This document shows positions 5,330-5,941 of a DNA stretch of 5,941 nucleotides, piece by piece. The notes beneath the pieces are model-generated. The model worked only from the letters and a program-made list of their open reading frames with translations, was not told where the DNA came from and did not search any database. The stretch covers positions 1 to 5,941 of the forward strand of contig CAAGRP010000256.1 of assembly GCA_900772685.1 (NCBI GenBank), given 5' to 3'. The stretch comes from Lachnospiraceae bacterium (GTDB lineage: Bacteria; Bacillota; Clostridia; Lachnospirales; Lachnospiraceae). Position numbers and translations under genes: made by a program. Positions within the stretch are counted from its first letter, which is position 1, and each line of letters starts with the position of its first letter.

Positions 5330-5941
5330 ATGATAGCAGACAGGCATTTACATACGGGATTTTCCGAGGATTCAAATGAGGATCCGAAAAGGGCAATAGA
5401 AAAAGCAATAAGCCTTGGCATGAAGGACATATATATCACGGACCATTATGACATGGATTTTCCGGATGGCCACTTTATGTTTGATACAGGCAGATATTTT
5501 GACGAGCTTGAAAGACTTAAGGAGAGCTATGCAGACAGGATAGCCGTCCATGCCGGAGTCGAGCTTGGATTAAAGCCTGAGATAGGCGGAAGACTGCTTG
5601 AATTTATAGGGGAAAATCCGTTTGAATATTTTATAGGCTCTGTCCATCTTATCGACGAGAAGGATCCGTATTACAGGGATGAATTCGATATGTCTGACAG
5701 GGATTTTTACAGAAGATATTTTGAAGAGGTTCTTTTATGTCTTGATAAGTGCTCGGGCTTTGATACGCTCGGACATCTGGATTATGTAGTCAGGTACGGA
5801 TACAAAAAGGATGAGGAATATTCATATGAGGATAATGCCGACCTTATAGACGAGATCCTGAAGAGGATAATAGCAAGTGATATCGCACTTGAGATAAATA
5901 CCGCAGGACTCAGAAAAGGTCTTAGATTCGCACATCCTTAT
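5330..5941 (+). CDS. hisJ: PHP-domain histidinol-phosphatase, HisJ-like (3' end beyond window)
   Basis: The first 204 codons of a PHP-superfamily metal-dependent phosphatase, cut by the window edge; HisJ-type proteins are usually around 260-270 residues, so about 60 are missing. Metal ligands visible are His6 and His8 (DRHLHT), Asp38-His39 (ITDHYD), Glu78 (GVELG), His106 (GSVH) and His149 with Asp151 (LGHLDYVVRYG). EINTAGLRKG (188-197) is typical of the HisJ histidinol-phosphatase group, which removes phosphate from L-histidinol phosphate in histidine synthesis. The final Asp-x-His motif would lie beyond the window. GGGAG at 5319-5323 is six bases before ATG. The gene is 31 bases after mnmA with no terminator, so it may share the transcript, although no his genes are in view. 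Substrate is inferred; other PHP phosphoesterases remain possible. Confidence 0.85.
   Translation, partial: MIADRHLHTGFSEDSNEDPKRAIEKAISLGMKDIYITDHYDMDFPDGHFMFDTGRYFDELERLKESYADRIAVHAGVELGLKPEIGGRLLEFIGENPFEYFIGSVHLIDEKDPYYRDEFDMSDRDFYRRYFEEVLLCLDKCSGFDTLGHLDYVVRYGYKKDEEYSYEDNADLIDEILKRIIASDIALEINTAGLRKGLRFAHPY

Noticed and set aside
4801..5439. Long open frame on the - strand across mnmA and the hisJ start (212 codons)
   Set aside because: It is antisense to two well-supported genes; its composition (Ser/Leu/Ile/Phe-rich) is what the complement of their codons gives.
1..5941. CRISPR array, insertion sequence, phage or toxin-antitoxin system
   Set aside because: No regularly spaced repeats, no transposase or integrase motifs, no terminal inverted repeats and no toxin-antitoxin-like gene pair were seen. 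The window reads as ordinary chromosome.

Overview
The window looks like chromosomal DNA of a low-to-moderate G+C anaerobic Firmicute, most likely a Clostridia member such as a Lachnospiraceae. The evidence is heavy use of AUA, AGA/AGG and GGA codons, strong AGGAGG-type ribosome sites, a lipoprotein with a Ser/Gly linker, and the clostridial gene order Rrf2 regulator - nifS - nifU - mnmA. The genus is inferred, not read from any marker gene. All recognised genes are on the + strand.

Left part (1-1955): an AT-rich upstream region, then a secreted lipoprotein of unknown function (165-785) closed by a clear intrinsic terminator (824-847). Next is a leader of about 240 bases holding a 10-codon reading frame behind a perfect Shine-Dalgarno (927-959) and a second short frame (1058-1138) that overlaps the next start. 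It leads into a polytopic membrane protein resembling the DUF2238/YjdF group (1090-1902). A long A/T-flanked perfect hairpin (1925-1955) ends this unit.

Right part (1957-5941): a near-consensus extended -10 promoter (1957-1985) and a leader with two hairpins drive an Fe-S/thio-tRNA operon. It encodes an IscR-like Rrf2 regulator (2051-2518), a NifS/IscS cysteine desulfurase (2544-3743), a NifU/IscU-type scaffold (3788-4225), and the tRNA 2-thiouridylase MnmA (4225-5298), whose start overlaps the nifU stop. A PHP-family histidinol-phosphatase-like gene follows 31 bases later and is cut by the window end (5330-5941). As a pathway, NifS takes sulfur from cysteine as a persulfide, NifU assembles it with iron into clusters, and MnmA uses it to thiolate U34 of Lys/Glu/Gln tRNAs. 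The Rrf2 protein probably senses cluster or cysteine status and controls the operon.

Nothing here is clearly a new system; the operon is a known clostridial arrangement. The points most worth a second look are the short frames at 927-1138, the palindrome just upstream of the regulator promoter (terminator, operator or both), the cysteine pattern of the regulator, and the CxxC active-site variant of MnmA beside an Fe-S assembly machine.
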